From Plantago elongata (Eukaryota > Streptophyta > Magnoliopsida > Lamiales > Plantaginaceae): 20,183 bases of DNA. The stretch is taken from the NCBI GenBank assembly GCA_036897095.1, contig JAYMSP010003330.1, positions 1 to 20,183 of the forward strand, written 5' to 3'. Positions within the stretch are counted from its first letter, which is position 1, and every line of letters begins with the position of its first letter. Positions 1 through 10,068 of this stretch are shown in pieces. The notes under the pieces are model-generated. The model was given only the letters and a program-made list of their open reading frames with translations. It was not told the origin of the DNA and did not search any database. Both the position numbers and the translations under genes were made by a program.

Positions 1-199
1 AACTTTCTATTCTGCCAAGTTCGTCAAGTTAGTAATTTAGTGCTAGAATTCTAACTTTCTGTTGTTCTATCTTGGGAGACTGTTTGTTGTTAACCGTAAG
101 CACCAGAGCAGAGCAAACAAAGTCTTAAGGACCGAGGGTCACCCTCTGCTCAACATATTACTTTCTACTCTCTATTTCGAACCATATCTTCATACACCG

Positions 200-936
200 A
201 CTCCAGAACCAACATAAACAATACAATGTCATGTTTGCTTGTGCATTCATTTCAAATGAAATGACTGAGTCGTTTGTGTGGTTATTGGAAGAATTTTTGA
301 AGTCAATGAATGGTAAGAAACTAATTATTGTGTTCACTGATCAGGATTTCGCAATATCAAAAGTCCTGGAATAGGTACTGTTTACTTTTACATATCCCAT
401 TATATCAACATATTAACCCATGATATAAAGATATTACACAATGTTATCTATGTTGTCAATTTAATTATATGTCAGGTTTTTGGTGAGGACACAAGACACA
501 GACTGTGTCTCTGACACCTCTACCAAAATGCTATTAGGCATTGTGGAAGTTTGAAAAGCGATGATCATTTCAAGAATGCTTTCCACCAATGCTTGCAAGG
601 ATCATTGAACAGAGAATATTTTGAAGAAAACTGGACATAAATGATTGAAAAGTATGATCTACAATATGACAACTGGTTCAAAAGGTTATCCCTTAATCTC
701 TAACAAATAACCCATCTCTACTACTTTATGTTCCATAATCTAAATCCTATTACCGTTTGTTATTGGAATAGGTTGTATGACCTAACGAAAAAGCAGTGTA
801 CTGCACTGAGCAGGGATATTACACGAAACATTATGAAAAATATGGATGGTTGTGCAAGCATTCCATAAAGGTGTTGGACAAGAACAACATTGATCACATT
901 CCTGATGAATATGAACAGATAGGACTAAGACACTGA
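200..936 (+). pseudogene. FAR1/FRS-type (MULE transposase-derived) gene fragment, decayed
   Basis: The translation resembles the MULE-transposase core of plant FAR1/FHY3-related (FRS) transcription factors. Bases 204-371 read QNQHKQYNVMFACAF followed by ESFVWLLEEFLKSM and the acidic motif FTDQDFAISKVLE. Bases 476-637 read VFGEDTRHRLCL-(stop)-HLYQNA, where the family has CLWHL, then FEENW. Bases 773-815 read LYDLTKKQCTALSRD, the family's LYE-x-R-x-K-WCTA-S-RD block. Bases 841-933, in another frame, read WLCKHSIKVLDKNNIDHIPDEY, the family's C-terminal CKHALKVL block. Two gaps look like spliced introns (375-475 and 685-771, both GT...AG). Breaks are a TAG at 372-374, a TGA for Trp at 512-514, a TAA at 638-640, a frame change between about 815 and 841, and apparent loss of the stretch between the last two blocks. 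The 5' part lies outside the window or is lost. Retained introns argue against a processed copy. It could also be a relic MULE transposase rather than a domesticated gene. Confidence 0.8.
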
Positions 937-1301
937 AATATTAAGTTTGAAATCTTTTACTGCGCAAAAATCATAAATGAAAATGCATAGGTACAACAAT
1001 TTATTTATTGAAATAATAATTTTTCGATTAGTTCGTGAGCTTTCGAGTCGAATACCTGAATAATCAAGGTCAAACAAGCTATGTGCTCGAACGAGCCGAG
1101 CGATTGTAGCCCTTAGTTTCGGACTCTCCCCCCATCACGGTGGTGTACGTAACATCTCGAAAATATTCCGCCACGGACGGCACTATACACTTACCTGACC
1201 TGAGTTTCTGTGAGAATTGATATTGATAGATTTGACAGAGTCTGAAAAGCATCATTCATTTCATTTCCTTGTTATGGAATCGTGAGTGAGTGTTTCTGGA
1301 A
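937..1301 (+). promoter_or_regulatory. Spacer, presumed promoter and 5' leader of the GPI1 gene
   Basis: This 365-base stretch lies between the FAR1-like remnant and the GPI1 start codon and contains no coding exon that I can recognise. A TATA-like string (actatacac) lies at 1182-1190, about 110 bases before the ATG, but I cannot show that it is a core promoter. Part of the stretch (about 1020-1110) has repeated gagctttcgag/gctcgaacgagc-type words that look like an old dispersed repeat. The leader includes a four-codon upstream ORF, listed separately. No transcription start can be fixed from sequence alone. Confidence 0.4.
1274..1285 (+). promoter_or_regulatory. Minimal upstream ORF (Met-Glu-Ser-stop) before GPI1
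   Basis: ATG GAA TCG TGA lies in the presumed 5' leader. Its stop ends 16 bases before the main ATG at 1302 and is in a different frame. If the leader starts upstream of it, scanning ribosomes would meet it first. Whether it matters depends on the true transcription start and on ATG context, neither of which can be settled here. Confidence 0.35.
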
Positions 1302-4300
1302 ATGGGAATCACACGAAAGTGCAGGCTATGGTGGCCAACCTACCTCACCCCAAACCCTAATAATTCCCCCTCTTTTCTGTTCGGTTGGTTCATTTCATCA
1401 TCCAATGTTTCTTTCGATCTTATCGTTGCTTTTGACTCACCTATCCATTCAAATTCCGATCTGCTGCAGGTTCTTATTTTTCCCTTCCTTTTCAGATTCA
1501 CTATGTTCTTGCTCTTTATTTTTGTTTATCTTATTCATTTACATATATCGAATAACCTTGCTTTTCGATTTCATTTGCGTCTATGTTGAATTTATTGAAT
1601 ATGCAGCAGATCCATACCTTATTATTGACTGTTATATTAAATAAATCCCTTGCCTATTTTTAGGAGGTAAGGCAATAATATGACACAAATTAGGATCACT
1701 TTTACACCTGATTGATCAATAACAGAACCTAGGAACTCAATTCTCATTAATCCACTTGTGAAATTCTGCAGAATACGACTGAAATTTTATACTACTACTA
1801 CTACTACTACTACTTATCAGCTACTAAAGGAAATACTCATAACCTAGTAGTGTAACCGATTCTGCTGCTTATATGCAAAAGACACAGAAAATAGATAATG
1901 AGAAAATCTAATGTATCCGTATTAGTGTTTCCTAGCTCTGATGGCCTTTGATCTATACTAACATTAGGATTCTTATTCACCCAAATGACATAATCTGCAA
2001 TGTAATTTGGTTTGGATAGTAAGTCTACATCATTTTCTTCATAGTTTGGTTTTCTTCTTTTTTTGTTTTTTTTTGTTTTTGGCAATTCCTTTGATTTTTC
2101 TTGGTTATTAAAAATATTCTTCTGCTTTTAATATAGTTATGGTTTCATTTCATTTATCTTCTTTTGCAATTAGGGACTACTAGAGGGAATAAACAAAAAC
2201 ATGCATGCCTCTCTACAAGATAAATGCAAACTTTCTCTGCTGGGCTGCTGTCACCCTGATTCTGGCCACAATGATCATTTGGGAAGTGATAAACACGACT
2301 TCTCCGGCGATAGACAAGATTCAGTCCTTTGTTCTATTGACTCTGGGAGCTTGAGCTGTGGATGCTCTAAGCTGAATGGGAATTTTGAACAAGGGACACT
2401 TGCTGCTCCAGAAAGCATCTGGATCAATTTTGTCTATATTCAAGCTAAACCTACTGGCCGAAGAATTAGAGTCATTCCGAAATTGGATCATATACACTGG
2501 AACGGAGAGTTAATGTTCAAGCTAGATCTTCACGTATGTAAGTCCTACCTGCGTTACAAGTTTTTTTTATATCGCTTAGCCACATGCTACTGGTTAACTT
2601 GGTTTCATAATAATGCTAGGTAATACTATATGAAGTACCCACTTTTGCGGGTCAATATTTTTCCCTCGGTGTTCAGGTTAATCCCGATCTAGGGACATCT
2701 TATAAGGCGCCCAGGTGGTTTGACAACCTTCACCAAGAACAGTCACTCCTTGATCTGGTTAAGATCCCTTACTTTAAAATTTTGAGTTCTCTATATAAGT
2801 TTGTACTAGTTAGTAGCTCTATTTTATTGTGAACAGGACAGTATCATGTGTGCAATCAACAGTGCTAATGCTGCTCAAGTGTTGTTTGGCGGAGATCCTC
2901 ATCCCGAGTTGGGTCTTCTGCATTCGATTTTCTGCAAGTAACCACTCAAGACCAAGACAATCATCTCTTTATCTTACTCGAGCTTTATTTATTAGTATAA
3001 CAGCCTTATCATTTGCGTATCAGGTTATCTACCTTGACATGGAATCTATTTGCTGTATCTGTGGCTTTACTATCGACATTCATATACATGATTATTCAGT
3101 CCTCCTATGCTCTCTCTGGATCAGTTTCGCGCCATTGCTTAACTGTCTTGCTGTATAATGTGTTTACCAAAACATGCCGAAATATCCATGTTCGCTGCTG
3201 TCAATTGTTGTATTGGCCACTCTTTGTCGAGGATCATGATATAAGGTATTATAACAAATGGGTCTCTCTGACCATACTGCTAATTTTCATATGCTGTCAG
3301 TTTAGTTATGCCATTCTTACATATTGCATAGGCATCCTGCTCAGTTAACAAAGTATAACTATTGTTGTATTTAGCAGATACACGTAGTTCTAATTAGTAG
3401 ACTGTTCAGAATTATAGACTGTTCAACTCTCATATTTGCATTAAACTTCACCATCTGATGGAAGGATAAACTGACTACATATTTCTTTTCCTTTTTGAAG
3501 AAAAGGTTATGTTTTTTGTACACCCTCCATCCTGGTTCGTTAGGCTACACTCTTTTCGGTGGTTTTTTTAAGAAAACAAATAATTTATTGGAGCAGTGTT
3601 GTCAATAGAGGCACGATAGTGTGCAATCGCGCCCTGGAACAATGTGTCCGCTATAGGCACCCTGCAACGGGAACAATACTATCGCTGGCGGTCGCGGGCG
3701 CGATAACCCTCGACGCATTTTAGTGAATTTTTTTGTGGTTTTATTGCATGATTTCCTTGTGCTTACTTCAGAATATTTATAGGCAATGTTTAATTACTAT
3801 GAGTAATATATGACCTACCAAGTACTTATATTTGTTTATTCTATAACATTTGCATTTTTTTTTACTACACTATCTCGCCCGCGATCCCGTTTGTTGGGCC
3901 TAGCGCGATGCGTCGTGATACACGATTGACAACATCGTATTGGAGAGAGAAATTTTCGAGAATGGAGAAAGTATGAAATATAAGAGAGAGAGAAATGATA
4001 AATGATGAAAAAAGATGAGATAGTGGGGTTTACTTGTTTACTATATTAGGAAAATGGCTATATTGATGGGACGTCTCCATAAAGGATTAGAGACATTTTA
4101 TGGCGCGGCAGAGGGAGTATCATGCAGGGAGAAGGTAGATCTTATAGACTAGGTAGCATCGATATGTTTGAAGAGGCAACATATCCATATTTATACGTGG
4201 TCATACTTGATTAATATGTATCCATTTGAATATCAGGTTTTTTAGTTGTTTTCTTTCATTTTTTCTTGATATCTTGGTCTGTACAAAAACCCAAAGTTAG

Positions 4301-7300
4301 CCACATCTTACCTTTACTTTTACCCATTTTGTTTGTTTACTCTTCTTTCCATTGCTACTGGGTTGCTATCAAGTCCCAAGGCTGTCTCTTTTTTTCCTTT
4401 TAAAATTCTTTCTAGTTTTGGTATAGCTCTTTATTTTGGTCTTTGATAGATGTATCTTTATCATTCACGGTTTAGTCTGTCATGGAGACTGGACTGTAAA
4501 GTTTACATATGCCTACCCAAAGATTTATTTTCTTCTGATTTGACTCCTTAAATTAATCTACAAATTACAATCACAACCCCTCTCTCCTAGATTATTTTCA
4601 TGTCATCATAAATACTCCATGTATCCATATCCTACTTTTTGGATTTTGATATATCCCCATATCTGTATCAGTGTCTCCTAGAGTGTAGAAAGTGCCATAC
4701 ATTGGCAACATTGCATCAGATTTATTTGAGAAACTGCTTTTCTTTAAGATTTATAATATTGGGAGAATTTCGAAAACCACCGCTTAAATGTGCTCCCTTT
4801 TCACATTCATCCCTAAATTGTTGACTATTACAGATTAGTCCAAACTTAATAAACGCCTAATTTGAGAATTACATCTACACCAAAAGTAACTTTTTTTCCT
4901 ATTTTATATTTGCTTTATAATTCCATAATTAAAATAGTTTTAAAAAGATTAAATCTTCCGAGAGATGATCTATGGATAATTTATCTAAAGATGAATCTAT
5001 ATTATCAAGAAAATCATCGATGTTATGTTATCAACACTGATATTTTTCGTATTACAACAATAACGTTTTGATTAAAAACATAAATGAAATTATTGATTAA
5101 AAAAACATTTTAGGTCATTTTTGTAAGTTATTATGCCCAATGTGTATTAAAATGAAACTTGTAAATTGCAGTTTAGTCTAATTAATATTCTTTCCATTAA
5201 ATTTTTAGTTGGTCAAAAAAGAAAATAGGTTTTGGACTTGGATGTAACTGTTGCCAATCCGGGGTTGAATCTGTAATTAGCCCAAATATTAAGGGGTGCC
5301 TTACGTAATTACTAATTCTCCATATAATATAAGGGCAGTAAAGCTGAATGGTCTTGTTCCAGTCATAATATCCCAGTTTACCAGCTAAAATTGTTGTTTT
5401 TTTTAATTTATAACCTTAAATCTTCTGATGCATTGTTGGTATGGAATGAGGTTCCCTACTGGTTCTTGGTCTTATGTTAGACAGGAACTCTGTCGTTTGG
5501 GGAAAGGGAGGAATCCTAAACAGAGGGTTTCTTAAGGTACTTTGTGCTGAGTTCATCTATGCAATTTGGCTTGCCAGAAATCAGAAGATATTTGATGATG
5601 TTTCTATTGACATCAATAGTCTGCTCCGTGTAGTGATGCAGAAGGTTGTATGTTGTTGTCTTTCAGATGTCAAGTTAACGAACGTTTGTAATAGTTTACT
5701 TGGTTATCCCCGTGTTTAGAAGTAGGTATTTCAAGTTGATATGTTTTGCTTGCTTTGTTTGTGAGTTGATGTACTGAAACTGTCCTATGGAATAACAAAA
5801 CTCTTTGTTCCAAAAAAAAAAAAAAAAGGGTACAATTTCTGGTTCGTACTTTAAGTTGGTGGTGCACTTCGATCTGAAGTCTGGTTAAGATGGATTTACT
5901 TATTGTCCCATGGATTTGTAGGTACTTACCTTGTGTGGTGATCAAAGAAAAAGCTGCACTCCAGAAACATTCAATGTGGTCCAGTGTCGTGGTTGATATT
6001 CTTCTAGGAAATATGTTTGGAATTACATTGTGGTGTATGATAGAACCTTTTTGCTCATGGGTTTCAAATCTTGCTCTGGATATCACCAATCACTTGTTGC
6101 GAACTGGGTGTGTATGGCTGATGGGAAACCCAGCAGGATTTAAGTTAAATACTGAGCTAGCAGGAGTTTTAGGCATGATATGTCTGACTGCTATACAAAT
6201 ATGGTCAACTCTGTGGGCCTATACTGGATTTCTCTTGATCTACTTCACTAAAGGACTTTCTCTGTGTGGGATTATTTTTGGTTTAACAACGGCTTCAGCT
6301 CTAGTCATTGACACGATTTCTCTTGTAACTATGCATATCCTGACTCTTCATTTGTTCTTATCACGTCTCTATTCAATACAGATTCAGGCAGTTACAGCGT
6401 TGTGGCGTCTCTTCAGGTTAAATGCTTCACCATTTACTGCTTTGCTGAACATTATGCATGTCATTATGTCAATATTGTTATGTTCATATGATGCTCTACC
6501 ATAAACTATCTCAGTTGACATGGTCTGCATTTTTGTGAATGGTCAGCACTTGATTTTTAAATTTCATGAGATGGTATTACATAGTGTTCCTTGAACAACA
6601 AGGCTTGTTTGCTGAACGTCTTGATGTTTGGATGTTGTAATCTTCAACTCATTAATCAAAAGTTTGTCTCAGAGGCATAATGTAGTAGTACTAAGACAGA
6701 GAACAAGTTTCTTCTGAACTTGACATTATTTTGGAATGTAATGCTATAACTTCGAGCTCAAAGGAAAAGATAGCTTCAAGGGAATACATATTCATTTCCA
6801 TCTTAATAGTGCATGTAGGTCTTTTAAGAATTTTGATGAACCGTTAGAAGCTTTTATCTATGCTGCAATCAAATGGTGGTGCTAATATGTAATGATAGTG
6901 ATGCTGTTTAGGTAACCGTATTTGTATACTGATTGCAGGGGTAAAAAGTGGAATCCTCTCCGTAATAGATTGGATAGCTACAACTGTTCTGTTGAGCAAC
7001 ATGTTGTTGGTTCACTCCTGCTTACACCTATCTTTCTTCTATTGCCAACTACTTCTGCTTTCTACATCTTTTTCACGATTATGCAGACTGCTGTGTGTAT
7101 TATCTGTATGGCTGTTGAGGTTGCCATTTCAGTTATCCATGCTACGCCATATGCTAAGATATTTCTCTGGTTGAAGAGTAGGAAGAGATTTCCATCTGGG
7201 ATATGGTTTGAAATTACATCATTCCCACACATTGAGAATGAAGCTGCTAATATTAATATCTCATGCTCTGGAAAGCTGCAACACACTGCTTCTGCAAATA

Positions 7301-8973
7301 TTATTGAAGACACTCTTCTGGTTTCATTTCTTCGCAGCAACTACTTCAATTTAGGTAATATTTTTGGGTGTATAATTTATGAAATTTATTACTTTGTTAA
7401 AGTCTTCTATTTCCTGTTTATGAAACTCTTCTATTTCTTTTGGCCGTTGCATCTTTGAATCTTATTTGGGCTCTACATGGTTAAAGGGATATTAAGAAAA
7501 AATAAAAGAATTTGGAGGAAAATCAAATCCCTTGGGAAAACGTTGAAGGAAACTACCATTTTCCCGTCTTTCCGATTTTTTCAGTTTTCCAGAAAAATTG
7601 GTAGTTAATATTGTTCGCAAACCTTTTCATGATATATTTTTTTTGTACCTTTCTTTTTTCTTTCTTGTTCTTTTGCTTTTGTTGAAAAAATGATGAATAT
7701 GTAAATTTTTTAGTGCAAACTACTGTTGCGGTAATGTAATTTAAATTGGCTTATATCATAACAATTTATTTATTTACAAGTGTCGGCAAATAGTACAAGT
7801 GTTTAGTTTTTCAAAGTTTTCATTGCTATAGATCCTGAGTATGGTTATAGAACTTGCTAAAAAACAAAGGTATGAATGTGACGAGTATAATGATTTTCCA
7901 TACAATATGTACATGTCGATTAGAAAATATATTGTACCACAAAATATATGTTTTTGTAACAAATTTCGATATAAAGGGATAAGATTTCATATGGTTCTTC
8001 TTTTATTTTTTTGTCTTTTCTACATTCTCCAGATTTTGCTCCGTGAGAAAAGTACATTTTCCTCTGTTTATATAGGAGTCTGGGACTGCTTGAGGTCTTG
8101 AATTTGCTTTACTGTCATGTCGAGTTACTTATGTTGCGAAGTGCGAACCACTAGGTCAATCATTTAGTCATCCTCTCCAAAAGTTGGCATATGTTATGTT
8201 GCAATTCTTCCTGGGATTTCATTAAGATTATATACACAACAATTTGTAGCAGCTCTGAGACTTCCTCACATTCTTTAATCCTGTATTTTGAGTTAAAAGT
8301 CATTCCATTTATGCAAACCCTTTTCATATTTATGGGCTTCAGTACAGAGAATTGAAGTTGACTATTATTGTTTGCAATAGACATTGAGTGATCTCACACA
8401 TTGCCTTTAAACCCTGAAATGCTCATACAATCATACATGCTAAATGGCATATCTTGAACCATGCATAGTCACTATATTATTCTGGTGTGGATATTTCTCA
8501 GATTATACAGTAGTTTAAAATGTACAAGCATATTTCACCATGGACAGAAATGATATGTTTCCATACGCACATGATTTTCCACAATGCCATTTCATGTGTT
8601 TGCTTATTTTTGCATTTAATTTGCCAATACAGGGGATTTAGTCTGGCCACACTATAGATGCATCTTTTCAGCATTTTCGTGGTCATCCATTGCCTCATCA
8701 GCATACGGACTTCTCTCAGGGAAAAGGTAGAGATCTGGGTCCAGCCCGTTTGATTAGTAAGGAGATAAAATTGGTTTCCCTTTAATATGCAAAATGTTAA
8801 TTGTTGCCATCTAATCTATATGCAGCATTCCATATTCTCTCGATATTGATTTCCCTCAGAAATTATTATGGATAGAAATGCCATGGAAGGAATATTGGCG
8901 TCTGTGCTATAGTGCGGTTTCATGCAAGGAAGGTCTACCTCCAGATGTTCGGAGTTTGAAACAATTTTACTAG
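1302..8973 (+). CDS. GPI1: GPI1/PIG-Q, GPI-GlcNAc transferase subunit, nine exons
   Basis: Subunit of the ER-membrane complex that moves GlcNAc from UDP-GlcNAc to phosphatidylinositol, the first step of GPI-anchor synthesis (PIG-A is the catalytic subunit; PIG-Q is thought to stabilise the complex). I joined exons at 1302-1469, 2174-2533, 2620-2757, 2837-2937, 3024-3245, 5922-6416, 6939-7354, 8633-8726 and 8826-8973. All introns are GT...AG, phases agree, and the sum is 2142 bases (713 codons plus TAG). Blocks that resemble plant GPI1 are RKCRLWWP near the N-terminus, FLFGWF, IPKLDHIHWNGE, INSANAAQVLFGGDPHPELG, HSMWSSVVVD, GCVWLMGNPAGFKLNTELAG, WNPLRNRLDSY, VEQHVVGSLLLTP, RFPSGIWFE, VWPHYR, SSAYGLLSGK and MPWKEYWRLCY. 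The Gpi1 domain (PF05024) falls at roughly residues 330-580 and has several hydrophobic membrane segments, for example about 262-285 and 515-575. I chose the ATG at 1302 because the conserved RKCRLWWP follows at once. The gene looks intact; only intron 5 is swollen by transposons. Confidence 0.93.
1470..2173 (+). other. GPI1 intron 1 (704 bases)
   Basis: This intron begins gttctt after the codon for Gln56 and ends ttgcaattag before exon 2, in phase 0. It is T-rich, with a long pyrimidine-rich run before the acceptor (about 2040-2170). It contains the (ACT)8 microsatellite at 1791-1814. I see no transposon ends or coding blocks; open frames on either strand look like chance. Confidence 0.8.
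1791..1814. repeat. (ACT)8 microsatellite in GPI1 intron 1
   Basis: Eight uninterrupted ACT units lie inside intron 1. Such tracts are often length-variable between individuals. Nothing suggests a function. Confidence 0.95.
3521..4117. mobile_element. Stowaway-like (Tc1/mariner) MITE, split by a nested insertion
   Basis: The left end begins caccctccatcctgg and the right end finishes cggcagagggag. Read inward from both ends, these follow the plant Stowaway pattern CTCCCTCC-x-TCC. Each end is flanked by the dinucleotide TA (3519-3520 and 4118-4119), the usual target duplication of this group. The interior is AT- and purine-rich (agagagagaaatg type), as is common in such non-autonomous elements. 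Removing the nested hAT copy and one copy of its duplication leaves about 245 bases, a normal size. It has no coding capacity. The terminal repeats have diverged (about 8 of 14 bases match), so this is an old copy. Confidence 0.75.
3594..3937. mobile_element. Non-autonomous hAT-like MITE nested in the Stowaway copy
   Basis: This 344-base element starts cagtgttgtcaat and ends attgacaacatcg, so its ends are inverted repeats of about 13 bases with two or three mismatches. It is flanked by a perfect 8-base direct repeat, tattggag, at 3586-3593 and 3938-3945. A CA-GTG terminus and 8-base target duplication are hallmarks of hAT transposons. The subterminal parts are rich in gcgcga-like words on both sides (3625-3715 and 3875-3920), while the middle is AT-rich. 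There is no ORF of note, so an hAT transposase must have acted in trans. Its insertion postdates the Stowaway copy. Confidence 0.88.
4120..5400. other. Middle of intron 5: AT-rich, no gene recognised
   Basis: No exon, RNA gene or clear transposon is visible. Words at 4545-4580 (ccttaaattaat...caacccc) recur inverted at 5260-5294 (ggggttgaat...attaagg) with roughly 70 percent agreement. They could be the worn ends of an inserted element of about 750 bases, but I could not find a convincing target duplication. Confidence 0.35.
5430..5827 (+). mobile_element. 5'-truncated L1-type LINE, 3' end with A16 tail
   Basis: The + strand reads SLLVLGLMLDRNSVVWG, then CAEFIYAIWLARNQKIFDD, and ends at a TAG at 5717-5719. 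The block E(F/L)-IYAIW-x-ARN-x-KIF is typical of the segment between zf-RVT and the end of plant LINE ORF2. About 90 bases of 3' UTR follow. They end in a small hairpin (stem aacaaa/tttgtt at 5794-5799 and 5804-5809, loop actc), then CC and 16 A (5812-5827). The left edge is uncertain. I did not find a target duplication. The copy lies in the same sense as GPI1, and its tail ends 94 bases before exon 6. Confidence 0.78.
6417..6938 (+). other. GPI1 intron 6 (522 bases)
   Basis: The intron runs from gttaaa after exon 6 to gattgcag before exon 7, in phase 2; the Arg codon of LFR-GKKWNPLR is split. It has no recognisable repeats or RNA genes. Confidence 0.85.
7355..8632 (+). other. GPI1 intron 7 (1278 bases)
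   Basis: The intron runs from gtaata to caatacag and is phase 1. A tempting acceptor at about 8033 (ctccag) would give a stop within four codons. The acceptor at 8631-8632 instead continues in frame with VWPHYR and SSAYGLLSGK, matching the plant family, so the long intron is preferred. Inside it, an 8-base inverted repeat (aactacca at 7551-7558, tggtagtt at 7599-7606) is the only structure I noted. No gene or clear transposon is present. Confidence 0.8.
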
Positions 8974-9330
8974 TATGGTTACTTGGCTCTTCTATTCTCA
9001 CAGCTGGACCTCCCACCTCCATATTCATACTTTAATACAAGTAGTTCACAGTTTTTTTAATTAACACAGAACCAATTTTTGCAATATGTGCTACACCCTA
9101 CAAGGCTGGTTAATTACCTCTTAATAGACTATTATTACGTCGAGTCCTTGCCACATGTTTCAAAACCAGGAGCTTCGACTCAGCTGTAAATTTAAAATGG
9201 ACAATTTCAGGATATTATTCTGGTCTGCAGGCTCGCTGCATTGCTTTTAAATTCCTATTCATTGTCATTCATTTTTCAGACTTAGTTCCTTTCATCAGCA
9301 CCACTCGAGGTCCCAAAATTCTTGATCTCG

Positions 9331-9402
9331 AACTCCATTCCAAGATAATTTGCTAATTATTTATGTCTCAAACACCATTCCAAGATAATTTGCTAATTAT
9401 TT
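9331..9402. repeat. Two-copy direct repeat, 40-base period
   Basis: A 32-base unit that begins aac(t/a)ccattccaagataat occurs at 9331-9362 and again at 9371-9402 with one mismatch. The copies are separated by 8 bases. It looks like a simple recent duplication in spacer DNA. Confidence 0.9.
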
Positions 9403-9960
9403 CCGTTTAGTCATTTGGCTTGTTGCTTACTATTTTGTGTTTGTTTAGTCATGTGTTGTTGCTCTTTATTTGCTACTCCATTTGTCTTCATAATAATGTC
9501 AGTTATAAAATAATGTACTACTTTAGGTGTCTTTTTGCAAATTTTCGTTTCATACATTTCACAAGTAAAATTACCATTCAAAAAGAGTTAAATGCAGGAC
9601 AATAAAATACCAAATGTAAGATAAGTTAGACTTAATTACACGTAAAGTCCATGTATGGTCAAATTTGCACTAAATATACTTTATATTTCGAATAATTACA
9701 ATAAAATATACTTTAAATACACATAAATTAAACTCTGGTTGAACAAAATCAAACATGTGCAAAATCTAGGTGAAAAGAGCACTATCTTGATGTGACCGGC
9801 AAAGAAAGTAAAGAACCTCCATGATTTGAAGACGATTATTTCGAGGCATTTATATACTTATATACATTGTTTTATGCTATTGTTATGGAAAAAATAAAGA
9901 AAGAGTATTTTATGTGTTGATACGACCAAATTATAAATATATACTGGCGTCGAACTTTAG

Positions 9961-10068
9961 CGCCTTTATCAGCTAACATGGTCAGTTGTGTTATATGGTG
10001 CTGAAAGTAAATACCGCCTTTATCAGCTAACATGGTCAGTTGTGTTATATGGTGCCGAAAGTAAATAC
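9961..10068. repeat. Two-copy head-to-tail repeat, 54-base unit
   Basis: A 54-base unit that begins cgcctttatcagctaac occurs twice in direct contact, at 9961-10014 and 10015-10068, with one clear mismatch (ctgaaag versus ccgaaag). Because 54 is a multiple of three, one minus-strand frame stays open through both copies and repeats an 18-residue peptide. I see no other evidence of coding. Confidence 0.9.

Larger units (their letters stand above)
3246..5921 (+). other. GPI1 intron 5 (2676 bases), enlarged by transposons
   Basis: The intron begins gtatta inside the Arg codon that ends exon 5 (phase 2) and ends tttgtag before exon 6. It accounts for over a third of the gene span. It contains a Stowaway-like MITE (3521-4117) with a hAT-like MITE nested in it, and a truncated LINE 3' end (about 5430-5827). 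The part from 4120 to 5400 is AT-rich and holds no recognisable gene; its two sides (about 4545-4580 and 5260-5294) are weak inverted repeats of each other. The long intron is safely bounded because exons 5 and 6 join in frame to give a conserved protein. Confidence 0.85.

Noticed and set aside
1085-1096. Palindrome gctcgaacgagc upstream of GPI1 as a regulatory operator
   Set aside because: It lies among similar worn words typical of dispersed repeats, and no known site matches it.
2538-2543. Perfect gtaagt donor at the end of GPI1 exon 2
   Set aside because: Using it breaks the frame into exon 3. The weaker gtatgt at 2534 joins Leu-His to Val-Ile-Leu-Tyr-Glu in phase 0, as in the family.
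7551-7606. Inverted repeat aactacca/tggtagtt in intron 7 as a MITE or microRNA hairpin
   Set aside because: The stem is only 8 bases, the loop is about 40 bases, and there is no target duplication or extended pairing.
8020-8101. Open stretch reading QILLREKSTFSSVYIGVWDC after a ctccag acceptor, a possible GPI1 exon 8
   Set aside because: With the phase-1 end of exon 7 it stops after four codons. The site at 8631-8632 joins in frame and encodes VWPHYR and SSAYGLLSGK, which match plant GPI1.
9961-10068. Repeats considered as a CRISPR array
   Set aside because: There are only two contacting copies with no spacers, in a plant nuclear context.
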